NCBI RefSeq assembly: GCF_018390515.1
Contig: NZ_JAHBBK010000001.1
Location: forward strand, 62,001 to 126,000
DNA: 64,000 bases
Direction: 5' to 3'
From: Mucilaginibacter sp. Bleaf8
GTDB lineage: Bacteria; Bacteroidota; Bacteroidia; Sphingobacteriales; Sphingobacteriaceae
Of the stretch, positions 16,965 through 27,888 are shown in pieces (the stretch's first letter is position 1; each line of letters begins with the position of its first letter). The position numbers were made by a program, and so were the translations under genes. The notes beneath the pieces were generated by a model, which ran no database searches, had not been told where the DNA came from, and saw only the letters and a list, made by a program, of their open reading frames with translations.

Positions 16965-19436
16965 ATGGAAGATAATATACCCCAAGCAGATCTTACACCT
17001 CCGGAAGTGCCTGCTACCAAACTGATTGAAGAGGAAGAGGAAGTATTTCACCACGTAAATAATCCTGTTGCCAGTTTAAAACCTATTGTAAAAAAATACC
17101 TGGGTGCCCCCAATAATGTGGAGCAAAAAGGTAACCGGTTTTATTTCACCGACGGCGAAGCTAAGGTAGAAGTGGTTGTCGTTACCGACGAGATAATCCG
17201 TGTGCGGATGGCACCACATGGCGTATTCCTCGAAGAGTTTTCATACGCGGTACCTAAGCTGGATGCCAAAGTTTCGGTATTTCATTTGCACGATGAGGAG
17301 CATGAATACCGGGTATCGACCAATACGGTAAACTGCCACATCAACAAAAAAGATTTCTTTATTTCATTTTCTGATAGCCAAAACCATATCACCAGCCAGG
17401 ATGCTGTACAAATGCACTGGGAGGAGAACGTACAATTTGGTGGTTATTATGTATTCGGTACCAAAGTTTGTCACTCAGATGAAGCCTTTTTTGGATTGGG
17501 CGATAAACCGACCGACCTGAACCTGCGCGGCAAACGTTTGGTGAACTGGAATACCGATGCCTATTCCTATAACTGGAACCAGGATCCGATTTACCGTAGT
17601 ATACCATTCTATATCAGTTTAAATGAAGGCATAGCGCACGGTATCTTCTTCGATAATACATTCAAAAGTTACTTTGACTTCGGTCGTGAAGACCATACCA
17701 AAACCAGCTTTTGGGCTGATGGCGGCGAACTGCAATATTATTACATCCACGGTCCGCACATGATGGATGTGGTTAAGCGTTACCATATCTTAACCGGTAC
17801 ACACCCAATGCCGCCACTGTGGGCGCTGGGTTATCACCAATGTCGCTGGAGCTACTATCCGGAATCAAAAGTAAAAAAGGTTGCCCAGGGCTTCCGTCAA
17901 AATAAAATTCCATGTGATGGCCTCTACCTCGATATTGATTATATGGACGGCTATCGATGTTTTACCTGGAACCGAAAGTATTTCCCTGATCCAAAAAGAA
18001 TGATCAAAGAACTGGCGGCCGATGGGTTTAAAACCGTAGTAATTATTGACCCGGGTATCCGTGTGGATGATAATTACTGGGTATTTAAAGAAGGGAAGGA
18101 GAAACGCTATTTCTGCCGCCGGTCTGATGATTACTTTATGGAAGGCCATGTATGGCCGGGCCGTTGCCAGTTTCCTGATTTTACTAACCCCGAGGTGCGC
18201 GAATGGTGGGGCACCTTGTTTGAAGAGCTGGTGCAGATGGGTGTTGCAGGCGTTTGGAACGATATGAACGAACCGGCCGTATTCGGTTCCGGAACTTTCC
18301 CCGACGATGTGCGCCACCAGTACGATGGCTACCGCGGTTCGCACCGTAAAGCGCACAATGTTTACGGTATGCAAATGGTACGTGCGACCTACGAGGGTAT
18401 GCGCAAGATCATGAAAAACAAGCGTCCGTTTACCATCACCCGTGCCGGCTATTCAGGCGTACAGCGCTTTACATCGGTTTGGACTGGCGATAACGTAGCT
18501 TCATGGGAACATCTGCGTTTAGGTAACGTACAGTGCCAGCGTTTATCTATGTCGGGCATACCATTCTGTGGAACGGATATAGGTGGCTTTAGCGGCGAAC
18601 CTGACGGTGAGCTGTTTACCCGCTGGATTCAGATGGGTACTTTCTCGCCGTTTATGCGTGCACACTCTGCCGGTGATACCAAAGAGCGTGAGCCTTGGAG
18701 CTTTGGCGAGCCGTATACAGCAATCAACCGTAAGTTTATAGAGCTGAGGTATAAGTTGTTGCCTTACTTATATTCAACATTCTGGGAGCATCACCGTTAT
18801 GGTTTCCCAATTTTGCGCCCGGTAGTAATGCAGGAGCAGGAGGAAATCAACAACCAGGCGCGCCAGGACGAGTTTACTTACGGCGATAAAATACTGGTTT
18901 GCCCGGTAATGGAGCCAGGTCAGCTTAGCCGGCATGTGTACCTGCCCAAAGGCGACTGGTATAACTACTGGGATAATCAGATGGTAGAGGGCGGCCGCGA
19001 AGTGGAAGTTGCTACACCGTTAGAGACTATACCGCTGTTTATAAAAGCAGGCTCGGTTATACCTGAATACCCGGTAATGCAATATGTTGGCGAAAAAGAA
19101 CTGGAAGAAGTAAAACTGAACGTTTACTACAGCGATGTGCTGTCTAACTCCTTCTTTTTTGAAGATTACGGCGAAACCTTTGCCTACGAGCAGGATATCT
19201 ACTCAGAGAAAAAGTTTGTAGTAACCGGTAAAGAAACCGTTCTTACCATACAGCAAAGTATGGAAGGTTTATACACGCCGCGTTATGAATATTATCGCTT
19301 TAACGTAATTGGTTTGCCGTTCAAACCTTCAAAAATCATAATTGACGGTAAAGAAGTAGCAGAGTTTACAGTAAATGCTGATCACTGCCTGGAGTTTAGA
19401 TACACCAAAAACTTTAAGCAGATCGAAATTATTTAA
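16965..19436 (+). CDS. GH31 alpha-glucosidase family protein, cytoplasmic
   Basis: An 823-residue GH31 enzyme. An acidic N-terminal segment (ETEEEEE-like, residues about 10-30) precedes the N-terminal beta-sandwich, the (beta/alpha)8 barrel and two C-terminal beta domains. The nucleophile is Asp433 in GVWNDMNEP and the acid/base Asp509 in VWTGDNVASWEHL; LWALGYHQCRWSYYPE marks the barrel entry. No signal peptide, so it acts in the cytoplasm, most likely removing terminal alpha-linked glucose from oligosaccharides. It lies between a GH13 enzyme and glgB on the same strand and is closed by its own terminator at 19458-19498. Confidence 0.92.
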   Translation: MEDNIPQADLTPPEVPATKLIEEEEEVFHHVNNPVASLKPIVKKYLGAPNNVEQKGNRFYFTDGEAKVEVVVVTDEIIRVRMAPHGVFLEEFSYAVPKLDAKVSVFHLHDEEHEYRVSTNTVNCHINKKDFFISFSDSQNHITSQDAVQMHWEENVQFGGYYVFGTKVCHSDEAFFGLGDKPTDLNLRGKRLVNWNTDAYSYNWNQDPIYRSIPFYISLNEGIAHGIFFDNTFKSYFDFGREDHTKTSFWADGGELQYYYIHGPHMMDVVKRYHILTGTHPMPPLWALGYHQCRWSYYPESKVKKVAQGFRQNKIPCDGLYLDIDYMDGYRCFTWNRKYFPDPKRMIKELAADGFKTVVIIDPGIRVDDNYWVFKEGKEKRYFCRRSDDYFMEGHVWPGRCQFPDFTNPEVREWWGTLFEELVQMGVAGVWNDMNEPAVFGSGTFPDDVRHQYDGYRGSHRKAHNVYGMQMVRATYEGMRKIMKNKRPFTITRAGYSGVQRFTSVWTGDNVASWEHLRLGNVQCQRLSMSGIPFCGTDIGGFSGEPDGELFTRWIQMGTFSPFMRAHSAGDTKEREPWSFGEPYTAINRKFIELRYKLLPYLYSTFWEHHRYGFPILRPVVMQEQEEINNQARQDEFTYGDKILVCPVMEPGQLSRHVYLPKGDWYNYWDNQMVEGGREVEVATPLETIPLFIKAGSVIPEYPVMQYVGEKELEEVKLNVYYSDVLSNSFFFEDYGETFAYEQDIYSEKKFVVTGKETVLTIQQSMEGLYTPRYEYYRFNVIGLPFKPSKIIIDGKEVAEFTVNADHCLEFRYTKNFKQIEII

Positions 19437-19457
19437 GCGTTAATAACGCTCAATCAT

Positions 19458-19498
19458 AAGCGCCATTGTTTGGAAGTAATTTCAGCACAATGGCGCTT
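19458..19498 (+). terminator. Intrinsic terminator after GH31 gene
   Basis: AAGCGCCATTGT (19458-19469) pairs perfectly with ACAATGGCGCTT (19487-19498), followed by a run of T. Confidence 0.9.
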
Positions 19499-19655
19499 TT
19501 TTTATGTGATGTTGCCGGGTAAATTGTTAGTATTGCATTACGTAAAACAACCAATAGCTTACGGTGTTCAGCAATGTATAACCGTAATTGTGGTTTTTTA
19601 CGCAATTCTATCTACTGTATTTATGAAAAAAGAGCCTTAAAAAGGCTATCTGACT

Positions 19656-21959
19656 ATGGCAAAACGAACCTCCAAAACCAAACCTGAGTTACCTGAACCC
19701 AACATTTCACAGGCACCGCAGGATGCAACGCCTTTTCCTGAATCCGAACCGGTAAAAAACGCTAAGCCGAAAGCTATCCGAAAAAAGGTTGCGCCCGAAG
19801 CGAATACCTTCCCGGAGTCGGAGCCTGTAAAAACGATCAAAACACGTAAAGCAAACACGACGGCTGCACCTGACGAAATGCCGGCCGGAGAAGTATCGAT
19901 TAACACGCTGCTGACCGAAATACCGCAGAAAAAAGCCAGGGCTGCAAAGTCAAAAAAAGCACAGGCAGATGATACCCTTTCAGTAACGGCACAAAGTCTG
20001 CCGGTTATACCTGATACCAGCGAATCATCACATCCAATAACAGTATCGCTTAATCCCGTTGAAGTTTACTCACGCCTCACCGATTTCGATATCAGCCTGT
20101 TTAAATCAGGCCGTCACTACCGCTTGTATGAAAAGCTGGGATCGCATGTGGTAACACATAACAATGTTGTGGGTACTTACTTTGCTGTTTGGGCACCTAA
20201 TGCGCAGTACGTATCGGTTATTGGTAATTTCAATGGTTGGAACCGGGGCACGCATCAGCTTAATCATCGCTGGGACTCATCAGGTATTTGGGAAGGTTTT
20301 ATTCCGAATGTGGGTAACGGCGAGGTTTATAAATACTACATCCGTTCCAGCAGTAATGAAGATTTGGAGAAAGGCGATCCGTTTGCCCTGCGCTGGGAGG
20401 AGCCGCCGCACACAGCCTCTGTCGTAGCTGACACGTATTACGAATGGAAAGACAACGATTGGATGGCCAACCGTTATCAGCATAATGCGTTGGATAAGCC
20501 GTATTCGGTTTATGAATTGCATCTGGGTTCATGGGCCCGGAGCGAAGAAAGCCCCAATGACTTTTTAACCTATGAGCAGATTGCAGATAAGCTGGTGCCT
20601 TATGTAAAGGAAATGGGCTTTACTCACGTAGAGTTTATGCCGGTTATGGAGCATCCGTTTTATCCAAGCTGGGGTTACCAGATTAGCGGCTACTTTGCAG
20701 CAGCATCGCGCTGGGGACCCCCGCAGCAATTGATGAGCTTAATTGAGCGTTTGCACCAGGAGGGGATAGGCGTAATTTTAGATTGGGTTCCTTCACACTT
20801 CCCTGGTGATGCAAATGCCCTTTACAAGTTTGATGGTACGCACCTGTATGAGCACGAGGATGTGCGCAAAGGCTATCACCCTGACTGGACTTCTTACATC
20901 TTCAATTACGGGCGCAATGAGGTAAAAGCATTCCTGATCAGTAACGCGTTTTTCTGGCTGGACCGCTACCATGCCGATGGCTTGCGCGTTGATGGTGTGG
21001 CATCTATGCTGTATTTGGATTACTCCCGTAAACATGGAGAGTGGATTCCGAACCAGTATGGTGGTAATGAAAACTTAGAGGCGATAGAGTTCCTGAAAGA
21101 GTTTAACTCTGCCGTATACAGCACATTCCCGGATGTACAAACTATCGCCGAAGAATCAACTTCATTTTACGGTGTAAGTCGCCCGGTAGATGCCGGTGGT
21201 TTAGGTTTTGGCATGAAATGGATGATGGGCTGGATGCACGATACGATCAATTACTTCGGTAAAGACCTTGTATACCGCAAATTTCATCATAACCAGATTA
21301 CCTTCAGCTTGATATACGCATTCAACGAGAACTTTATGCTGCCTTTTTCGCACGATGAAGTTGTATATGGCAAAGGTTCCATGATTAATAAAATGCCAGG
21401 CGACGAGTGGCAAAAGTATGCCAACCTGCGCTTGGTTTACAGTTACATGTTTACCCATCCGGGCACTAAGCTGATGTTTATGGGCGCGGAGTTTGGGCAG
21501 GTAGCGGAGTGGGATTTCGGTAAATCGCTCGACTGGTGGATTACTCAGTTCGATTGCCACCAGGGCATCAAAGAAGCTGTAAAGCAATTGAACCACCTTT
21601 ACCGGAGCGAACCGGCTTTATATGAAAAAGCTTTTGAGCCGGACGGTTTTGAATGGATAGACGGCGGTAACGTAGAAGATTCTATACTGGTATACATGCG
21701 TAAAGGCCGTGACGCTGCCAACGATGTTGTGATAGCCCTGAACATGACGCCTAAGGTACATGACAACTACCGTGTAGGAGTACCACATGCCGGGCAGTGG
21801 CAGGAGGTCTTTAATTCCGATGCTAAGGAGTTTTGGGGATCGGGCATAAATAACCCATACCCGCTTGAAACGGAAAATGAAGGGTGGCATGGCCGTAACC
21901 AGTCCATAAATATCACACTGCCACCTTTGGGAGCAGTTGTGTTTAAACGAATCTCATAA
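19656..21959 (+). CDS. glgB: 1,4-alpha-glucan branching enzyme with long N-terminal extension
   Basis: A 767-residue GH13 branching enzyme. The first 130 or so residues are low-complexity, Lys/Pro/Ala-rich, and contain a duplicated FPESEPVK segment. Then come a CBM48 domain (GTYFAVWAPNAQYVSVIGNFNGW) and the catalytic barrel with Asp446 (DGLRVDGVASM), Glu499 (TIAEESTS) and SHDEVVYGKGSM, and a C-terminal beta domain. It transfers glucan chains to make alpha-1,6 branches in glycogen. Typical GlgB proteins are about 630-730 residues, so the disordered extension is unusual. No glgA or glgC is in view. Confidence 0.94.
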   Translation: MAKRTSKTKPELPEPNISQAPQDATPFPESEPVKNAKPKAIRKKVAPEANTFPESEPVKTIKTRKANTTAAPDEMPAGEVSINTLLTEIPQKKARAAKSKKAQADDTLSVTAQSLPVIPDTSESSHPITVSLNPVEVYSRLTDFDISLFKSGRHYRLYEKLGSHVVTHNNVVGTYFAVWAPNAQYVSVIGNFNGWNRGTHQLNHRWDSSGIWEGFIPNVGNGEVYKYYIRSSSNEDLEKGDPFALRWEEPPHTASVVADTYYEWKDNDWMANRYQHNALDKPYSVYELHLGSWARSEESPNDFLTYEQIADKLVPYVKEMGFTHVEFMPVMEHPFYPSWGYQISGYFAAASRWGPPQQLMSLIERLHQEGIGVILDWVPSHFPGDANALYKFDGTHLYEHEDVRKGYHPDWTSYIFNYGRNEVKAFLISNAFFWLDRYHADGLRVDGVASMLYLDYSRKHGEWIPNQYGGNENLEAIEFLKEFNSAVYSTFPDVQTIAEESTSFYGVSRPVDAGGLGFGMKWMMGWMHDTINYFGKDLVYRKFHHNQITFSLIYAFNENFMLPFSHDEVVYGKGSMINKMPGDEWQKYANLRLVYSYMFTHPGTKLMFMGAEFGQVAEWDFGKSLDWWITQFDCHQGIKEAVKQLNHLYRSEPALYEKAFEPDGFEWIDGGNVEDSILVYMRKGRDAANDVVIALNMTPKVHDNYRVGVPHAGQWQEVFNSDAKEFWGSGINNPYPLETENEGWHGRNQSINITLPPLGAVVFKRIS

Positions 21960-21970
21960 AAAAGACGAAT

Positions 21971-22008
21971 CAACAAAAAAGCCGGTTATTTAACCGGCTT
22001 TTTTGTTG
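21971..22008. terminator. Bidirectional terminator after glgB
   Basis: An 18-base perfect inverted repeat: 21971-21988 pairs with 21991-22008 around the core AAGCCGGTTA/TAACCGGCTT, with A and T tracts on both sides. It serves glgB and the convergent TPR gene. Confidence 0.92.
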
Positions 22009-22029
22009 ATTGTAAGTGAACGCAATGGT

Positions 22030-22512
22030 TTACAAACTTGCCTTATACTCGCAATTAGCAATGGCCCGCTTATAATCCTCAATTGAGTCAAAGTTCAGGC
22101 AAAGCTTAATGGCTTTTTTATAGTAATTAATAGCTTCATCATAGTTTTGTGCATATTCTTCGAGGATGCCTAAACGGTAATTGATGAGCGCCTTATCCAC
22201 CAGTGGGCGTTTAAGTGCTTTTTCGGCTATGGCGCGGGCTTTGTCCCACTGCTCCATGTTGGTGTACAGTACCATCAGGTTAATGTACGCATGCGGGTAG
22301 TTTGGGTTACTTTGTATAGCGGCCCGGTAATGGTTCTCGGCACGAGGGTAATCATCAAACTGTGTACGGTACAACCAGCCTAATGAGTTGTGAGCCTGCG
22401 CGGTGGCCGGCTCTTCTAAAATTATATTTTCGAGTAGTTGTTTAGCTTGTAAATAGTTGGCATTGCGTATTGCCTCTTCGGCTTCAAGATATATATCTTC
22501 CCAGTTATGCAT
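22030..22512 (-). CDS. Tetratricopeptide-repeat protein
   Basis: I start at ATG 22512 (MHNWEDIYLEAEEAI), giving 160 residues; the ATG at 22539 adds 9 poorly conserved residues. Three to four TPR units cover the protein (AQAHNSLGWLYRTQFDDYPRAENHY, PHAYINLMVLYTNMEQWDKA, ALINYRLGILEEYAQNYDEAINYY are broken by the usual G/A/Y positions). No signal peptide, so probably a cytoplasmic protein-interaction module. Partner unknown. Monocistronic. Confidence 0.8.
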   Translation of the reverse strand: MHNWEDIYLEAEEAIRNANYLQAKQLLENIILEEPATAQAHNSLGWLYRTQFDDYPRAENHYRAAIQSNPNYPHAYINLMVLYTNMEQWDKARAIAEKALKRPLVDKALINYRLGILEEYAQNYDEAINYYKKAIKLCLNFDSIEDYKRAIANCEYKASL

Positions 22513-22630
22513 GTTCGTATCGTTTAAGACAACATGCAATATACGAAATTTTGATGAGATTGGGTTCAGCTAAGTGCTGGCGCAAACAGAAATGCTTAGT
22601 GATAGGTTGATATAAGATAAAGACTTAGCC

Positions 22631-22822
22631 ATGGCCTATAAATTCTTTTATCTGTATTTGGCAGGAGGGATCCTTGCTCTTATCTGGTTTATTTACAAAC
22701 TGATGTTTCTCACATCGCCGGTAAACTTTGGTGTTGTTGTTCTTTATCTGATACCGGTGATTATATTATTTTACCTGGCTTATAAAGTATACCACGAGAA
22801 GAAGGATAGTGAGATTATGTAA
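22631..22822 (+). CDS. Small two-helix membrane protein
   Basis: 63 residues with two strongly hydrophobic helices (residues about 5-28 and 33-52) and a charged C-terminal tail (YHEKKDSEIM). Divergent from the TPR gene and followed by a strong terminator, which supports a real short transcription unit. Family not recognised. Confidence 0.6.
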   Translation: MAYKFFYLYLAGGILALIWFIYKLMFLTSPVNFGVVVLYLIPVIILFYLAYKVYHEKKDSEIM

Positions 22823-22843
22823 CTTAGCGAGGTATAAGCTTAT

Positions 22844-22881
22844 AAATAAAAGAGCCGGACAAATGCCCGGCTCTTTTATTT
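22844..22881. terminator. Bidirectional terminator
   Basis: AAATAAAAGAGCCGG (22844-22858) pairs with CCGGCTCTTTTATTT (22867-22881). It lies between the small membrane protein gene and the convergent gapA. Confidence 0.92.
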
Positions 22882-22896
22882 ATGCAGTAACTGAGA

Positions 22897-24748
<1,852 letters not shown>

Positions 24749-24773
24749 AGATACCTGTAAGCTTTACGGCGAG

Positions 24774-24781
24774 CAAATATA
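24774..24781 (-). promoter_or_regulatory. Candidate -7 element of the kinase-gapA unit
   Basis: TATATTTG on the minus strand matches TAnnTTTG and lies 26 bases before the kinase-like ATG. No TTG at the -33 distance was found, so support is partial. Confidence 0.4.
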
Positions 24782-24936
24782 ATAACTTTAATCGCTTATA
24801 GGTAATTATGAAAGTTGACACCTAATGTTAAATTTAATAAATTTCATTTAATGAGCAGTTAGGTTAGGTAATTATTAAATATCAATATTATTTATTGTGG
24901 ATTTGATACGGAAACGTTTGCGTTATTGTATAAATT

Positions 24937-24947
24937 ACACTTAGTGT
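24937..24947. promoter_or_regulatory. Candidate operator of the Nudix-type regulator
   Basis: ACACT-T-AGTGT is a perfect 5-base dyad 73 bases upstream of the regulator start, in the divergent region between it and the kinase-gapA unit. It is a plausible autoregulatory site, but short. Confidence 0.3.
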
Positions 24948-25019
24948 TTGTGAGGTATATTTAGCAAGTAAATAAATTACCACTATCTTTAAAAAATCAC
25001 ATTATAAACATTCTAAATT

Positions 25020-25718
25020 TTGGAAGAAAATCTACCCAAATTTGAGTCGGCTATTTCCATTGACTGTGTAATCTTTGGTTTTGATGCCGGTGAGTTGAAG
25101 ATCCTTTTGATTGAGCGTAGTGCCGATCCGTTTAAAGACTGGTATGCCTTACCGGGTAACCTGGTAAAGCAGGATGAAGGTATTGAGGAAGCTGCCGGCC
25201 GGATATTACATGAGCTTACCGGACTGAACGACCTGCACATGGAGCAGTTCCATACCTTTGGCGAAGTAAACCGTCACCCAAGCGGGCGGGTTATCACGGT
25301 GGCCTATTACGCTTTGATACGAATTAACAGCCAGAAAGAGGTGAAGCCACTGATTGAATTTGCAAAGAAAGCATTCTGGCATCCGGTTAGTGAATTGCCT
25401 AAACTGGCTTTTGATCACAGCGATATTTTTAAAACCGGTTTTAATAAGGTGCGCCGCCGCCTTCATTATCAGCCCATTGCGTATGAATTGCTACCCGAAA
25501 AATTTACGCTTACCCAGCTTCAGCAGTTATATGAAGCTATACTGAATAAAAAGCTGGATAAGCGAAATTTCAGAAAAAAGATGTTGAGCTACGGCTTTTT
25601 GAAAGAACTTGATGAAAAGCAAAAAAACGTTTCATTCCGTGCTGCCAAGCTTTACAAATTCGACAGGCGGAAATATGCTAAGATATTTCAGAACGACCTG
25701 AATATAGAAGAATCATAA
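25020..25718 (+). CDS. NrtR-type Nudix-domain transcriptional regulator
   Basis: A 232-residue protein with an N-terminal Nudix domain (residues about 10-145) and a C-terminal winged-helix domain (about 150-225, with FTLTQLQQLYEAIL and DKRNFRKKMLSYG). The Nudix box is degenerate: the catalytic REUxEE segment reads RILHEL, as in ligand-sensing regulators of the NrtR/AraR group instead of hydrolases. It starts with TTG; an in-frame TAA lies two codons upstream and there is no nearby ATG, so TTG is the real start. The convergent GH30 gene downstream suggests control of sugar or polysaccharide use, by inference. Confidence 0.88.
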   Translation: MEENLPKFESAISIDCVIFGFDAGELKILLIERSADPFKDWYALPGNLVKQDEGIEEAAGRILHELTGLNDLHMEQFHTFGEVNRHPSGRVITVAYYALIRINSQKEVKPLIEFAKKAFWHPVSELPKLAFDHSDIFKTGFNKVRRRLHYQPIAYELLPEKFTLTQLQQLYEAILNKKLDKRNFRKKMLSYGFLKELDEKQKNVSFRAAKLYKFDRRKYAKIFQNDLNIEES

Positions 25719-25722
25719 CACG

Positions 25723-25753
25723 AAGAGGTTCGGATATTGAATCCGAACCTCTT
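25723..25753. terminator. Terminator overlapping the GH30 stop codon
   Basis: AAGAGGTTCGGAT (25723-25735) pairs perfectly with ATCCGAACCTCTT (25741-25753). The stem reaches two bases into the stop codon of the convergent GH30 gene. Confidence 0.85.
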
Positions 25754-27341
25754 AATCCATTTTACCTACCAGCGTAACAATTGATTTTGCCGGAATAGAT
25801 ACAAAGTTCAACTTTGTGTTTGAAATGGGTTTCAAACTGTAATTGTTTGACGTAGCATAAGCCCGAATAGAGTTTACTTTTACGTTTTTCAGCTTTATTC
25901 CTAAATTTATAACTGAGTCTTTTGAATTCACCAGTACGGTAGTTAAGGTACGCTGAACGTCATCTTTGTAAGATGATACCAATAAATCATTGTCTTTGGC
26001 GCTTATGTTTTCAAGCGATGCTTTTATACGCACTGCACCCGGCCTGATAAAGCGGCTGTAGTTACCCAAAGCCCATAAGGTTTGGCTAAGTTGGTAATTG
26101 CCATCTTCGCGTCCGCTCACATAAACCAAACCATCTTTGTAATTGTAAGGCGATAAGGCCAGCCACCACTGCCATGCCGAAGCGTTGGCATTAGCCAGAT
26201 CGTTGTGGATGGCGCGGGCAACATAAAGAGCTGTAGTGATGCCTAAGTCCTTACCGTTTCCATTTATCTCACCATTGTTGTCGCCTAGAACGCAGTACTC
26301 CGACATCCAGTATCTTAAATTAGGCACCGATTTGATCTTGGCTTTTAACTGCTGCCTTACTGTTGCGCCCGTAGCGTATGGTGAAGTGGTATAGTAGGCA
26401 TGTGCTGCAGCAACTTTTTCCAGATTTGAAAGATTGCCTAAATAGGTTGATCCGGGTTTAAAAAAAGCATCAATCTGGCTTTCGCGGCCGCCGTAATTGG
26501 CCGTTGTAACAAGCGAGTTGATTTTATAAGCCTCCGGGATCACTATCTTTGTAGACAAACCAGCATTTACCAGTGAGGTATTTATTGCACGGGAAATGCG
26601 GGCTATCTGGTCGTTGTTAAAAGGGCAGCCTTCCTGAACCTTGTTGCTCCAGTCGAGCTGAGGTTCATTTACTGGGCTGATATAGTCAAAAGTTACGCCG
26701 GTAAGTGAGTTTACGCCTTTAATTACATTGGCAATGTAATCGCCCAATTTGGGGTAGTTAGCTGAAGGAATATTAGCCTGGCCGTTTGGCGAAAACGCTT
26801 TGCCGTTTACCGTGTAGTTAACAGGCGGACTATTCAAAAAAGCCAAAAATTTAGATACGCCTCTTTGTTTAGCTGCTTTCATAAACCATATCTGGCCGGC
26901 TTGCCGGTTCCAGTTGTAGGTTCCGTCGGGTTCTAAGAATGATTCCTGCCTGTGCCAAGGGTCTCTGATTTCACTGGCATCACCCTGTTGTCCGCTACCT
27001 GCGCCAACGTTGAAACGCCATAGCGACAAGCCTACACCTACGGGCTGTCCGTTAGCCAGCGTGTCTAACGAAAACAGTGCATCAGCAATAGCGTTACGTT
27101 TACTGTCCGACCAATTGCCCACGTATTGGCAAACCCAGGCGTCTGAGGCACCAAAGTTGTCGATCGTTTGGTAGGTTGAATCAGCATCTACACTTATGCT
27201 GGCAGCAAGATGCGGCACCAAAGCATCCGGAACATGGGTGTTTGGTAAAGTCGTATCCTGAAAACCGTTCGATTTTTTGCACGAAGTCGTGTAAATAAGC
27301 GCAAGTATTTGCGCTGAGATGAGTAAGGGGGTTAATCGCAT
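25752..27341 (-). CDS. GH30-family glycoside hydrolase lipoprotein
   Basis: A 529-residue lipoprotein (IYTTSC-KKS lipobox near residue 21). The barrel begins at YQTIDNFGASDAWVC. The acid/base Glu lies in YISPVNEPQLDW and the nucleophile in RYWMSEYCVLGD. The C-terminal beta domain ends in VNSIRAYATSNNYSLKP and AKSIVTLVG. The signature fits GH30, perhaps the endo-beta-1,6-galactanase-like subgroup, but subfamily is uncertain. Outer-membrane or periplasmic location follows from the lipobox. The gene is alone rather than in a SusCD locus, and converges on the Nudix-type regulator. Confidence 0.85.
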   Translation of the reverse strand: MRLTPLLISAQILALIYTTSCKKSNGFQDTTLPNTHVPDALVPHLAASISVDADSTYQTIDNFGASDAWVCQYVGNWSDSKRNAIADALFSLDTLANGQPVGVGLSLWRFNVGAGSGQQGDASEIRDPWHRQESFLEPDGTYNWNRQAGQIWFMKAAKQRGVSKFLAFLNSPPVNYTVNGKAFSPNGQANIPSANYPKLGDYIANVIKGVNSLTGVTFDYISPVNEPQLDWSNKVQEGCPFNNDQIARISRAINTSLVNAGLSTKIVIPEAYKINSLVTTANYGGRESQIDAFFKPGSTYLGNLSNLEKVAAAHAYYTTSPYATGATVRQQLKAKIKSVPNLRYWMSEYCVLGDNNGEINGNGKDLGITTALYVARAIHNDLANANASAWQWWLALSPYNYKDGLVYVSGREDGNYQLSQTLWALGNYSRFIRPGAVRIKASLENISAKDNDLLVSSYKDDVQRTLTTVLVNSKDSVINLGIKLKNVKVNSIRAYATSNNYSLKPISNTKLNFVSIPAKSIVTLVGKMD

Positions 27342-27888
27342 TTAAATTAGGGATTGCTTGTCAAATTTAATAATTATGCACAGGTATACCAATACCAAAA
27401 TAGCAGGATCTGATATATTTTTTATGAAAAATTCTGATATAAATTGTTGTTTAACTGAATATTAAGTTATCTGTTAAAATTTATTGGAAAATTATATTGC
27501 TGCTTTATGATAGGTTATAAGTCAGTTATTTAGATTCGATAAGAATATTAACTTATAGTAAAGGTTTGATAGGTGTAGGATAAAGCGAAAAGCTAATGCT
27601 GGCATTTGTGATTAAATTAGTTGTATGTTTGCCAACAATTCTACCTATGAGCTGTTATGCAGCCTGTGTTATCATCTAACAACAACATTTGATGCGATTG
27701 CATGAGTCGTCAGTGAATTTGTTGTATAGGTTTGTCATATACATCTGGATTATACAAAAGTAATTAGTGTTAAATCATATCATCCAATAGCTTTTGCGCT
27801 CAACAAATCAATTCCAGATATAGGTAATTGTTGTTTATAATAATATATAGCCATATCATATAGTTCGGTGTTCCGGTAATTTATAAAA
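27342..27888 (+). other. 547-base AT-rich region at the exopolysaccharide locus border
   Basis: No convincing gene. A candidate -7 TAGGTTTG is at 27727-27734 without a -33 partner. The 17-mer TTTGCGCTCAACAAATC (27793-27809) recurs exactly at 51740-51756 in front of tRNA-Leu(UAG). A lone TGTTCC lies shortly before the flippase start. The region should hold promoters for the flippase gene (plus) and GH30 gene (minus). Confidence 0.4.
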
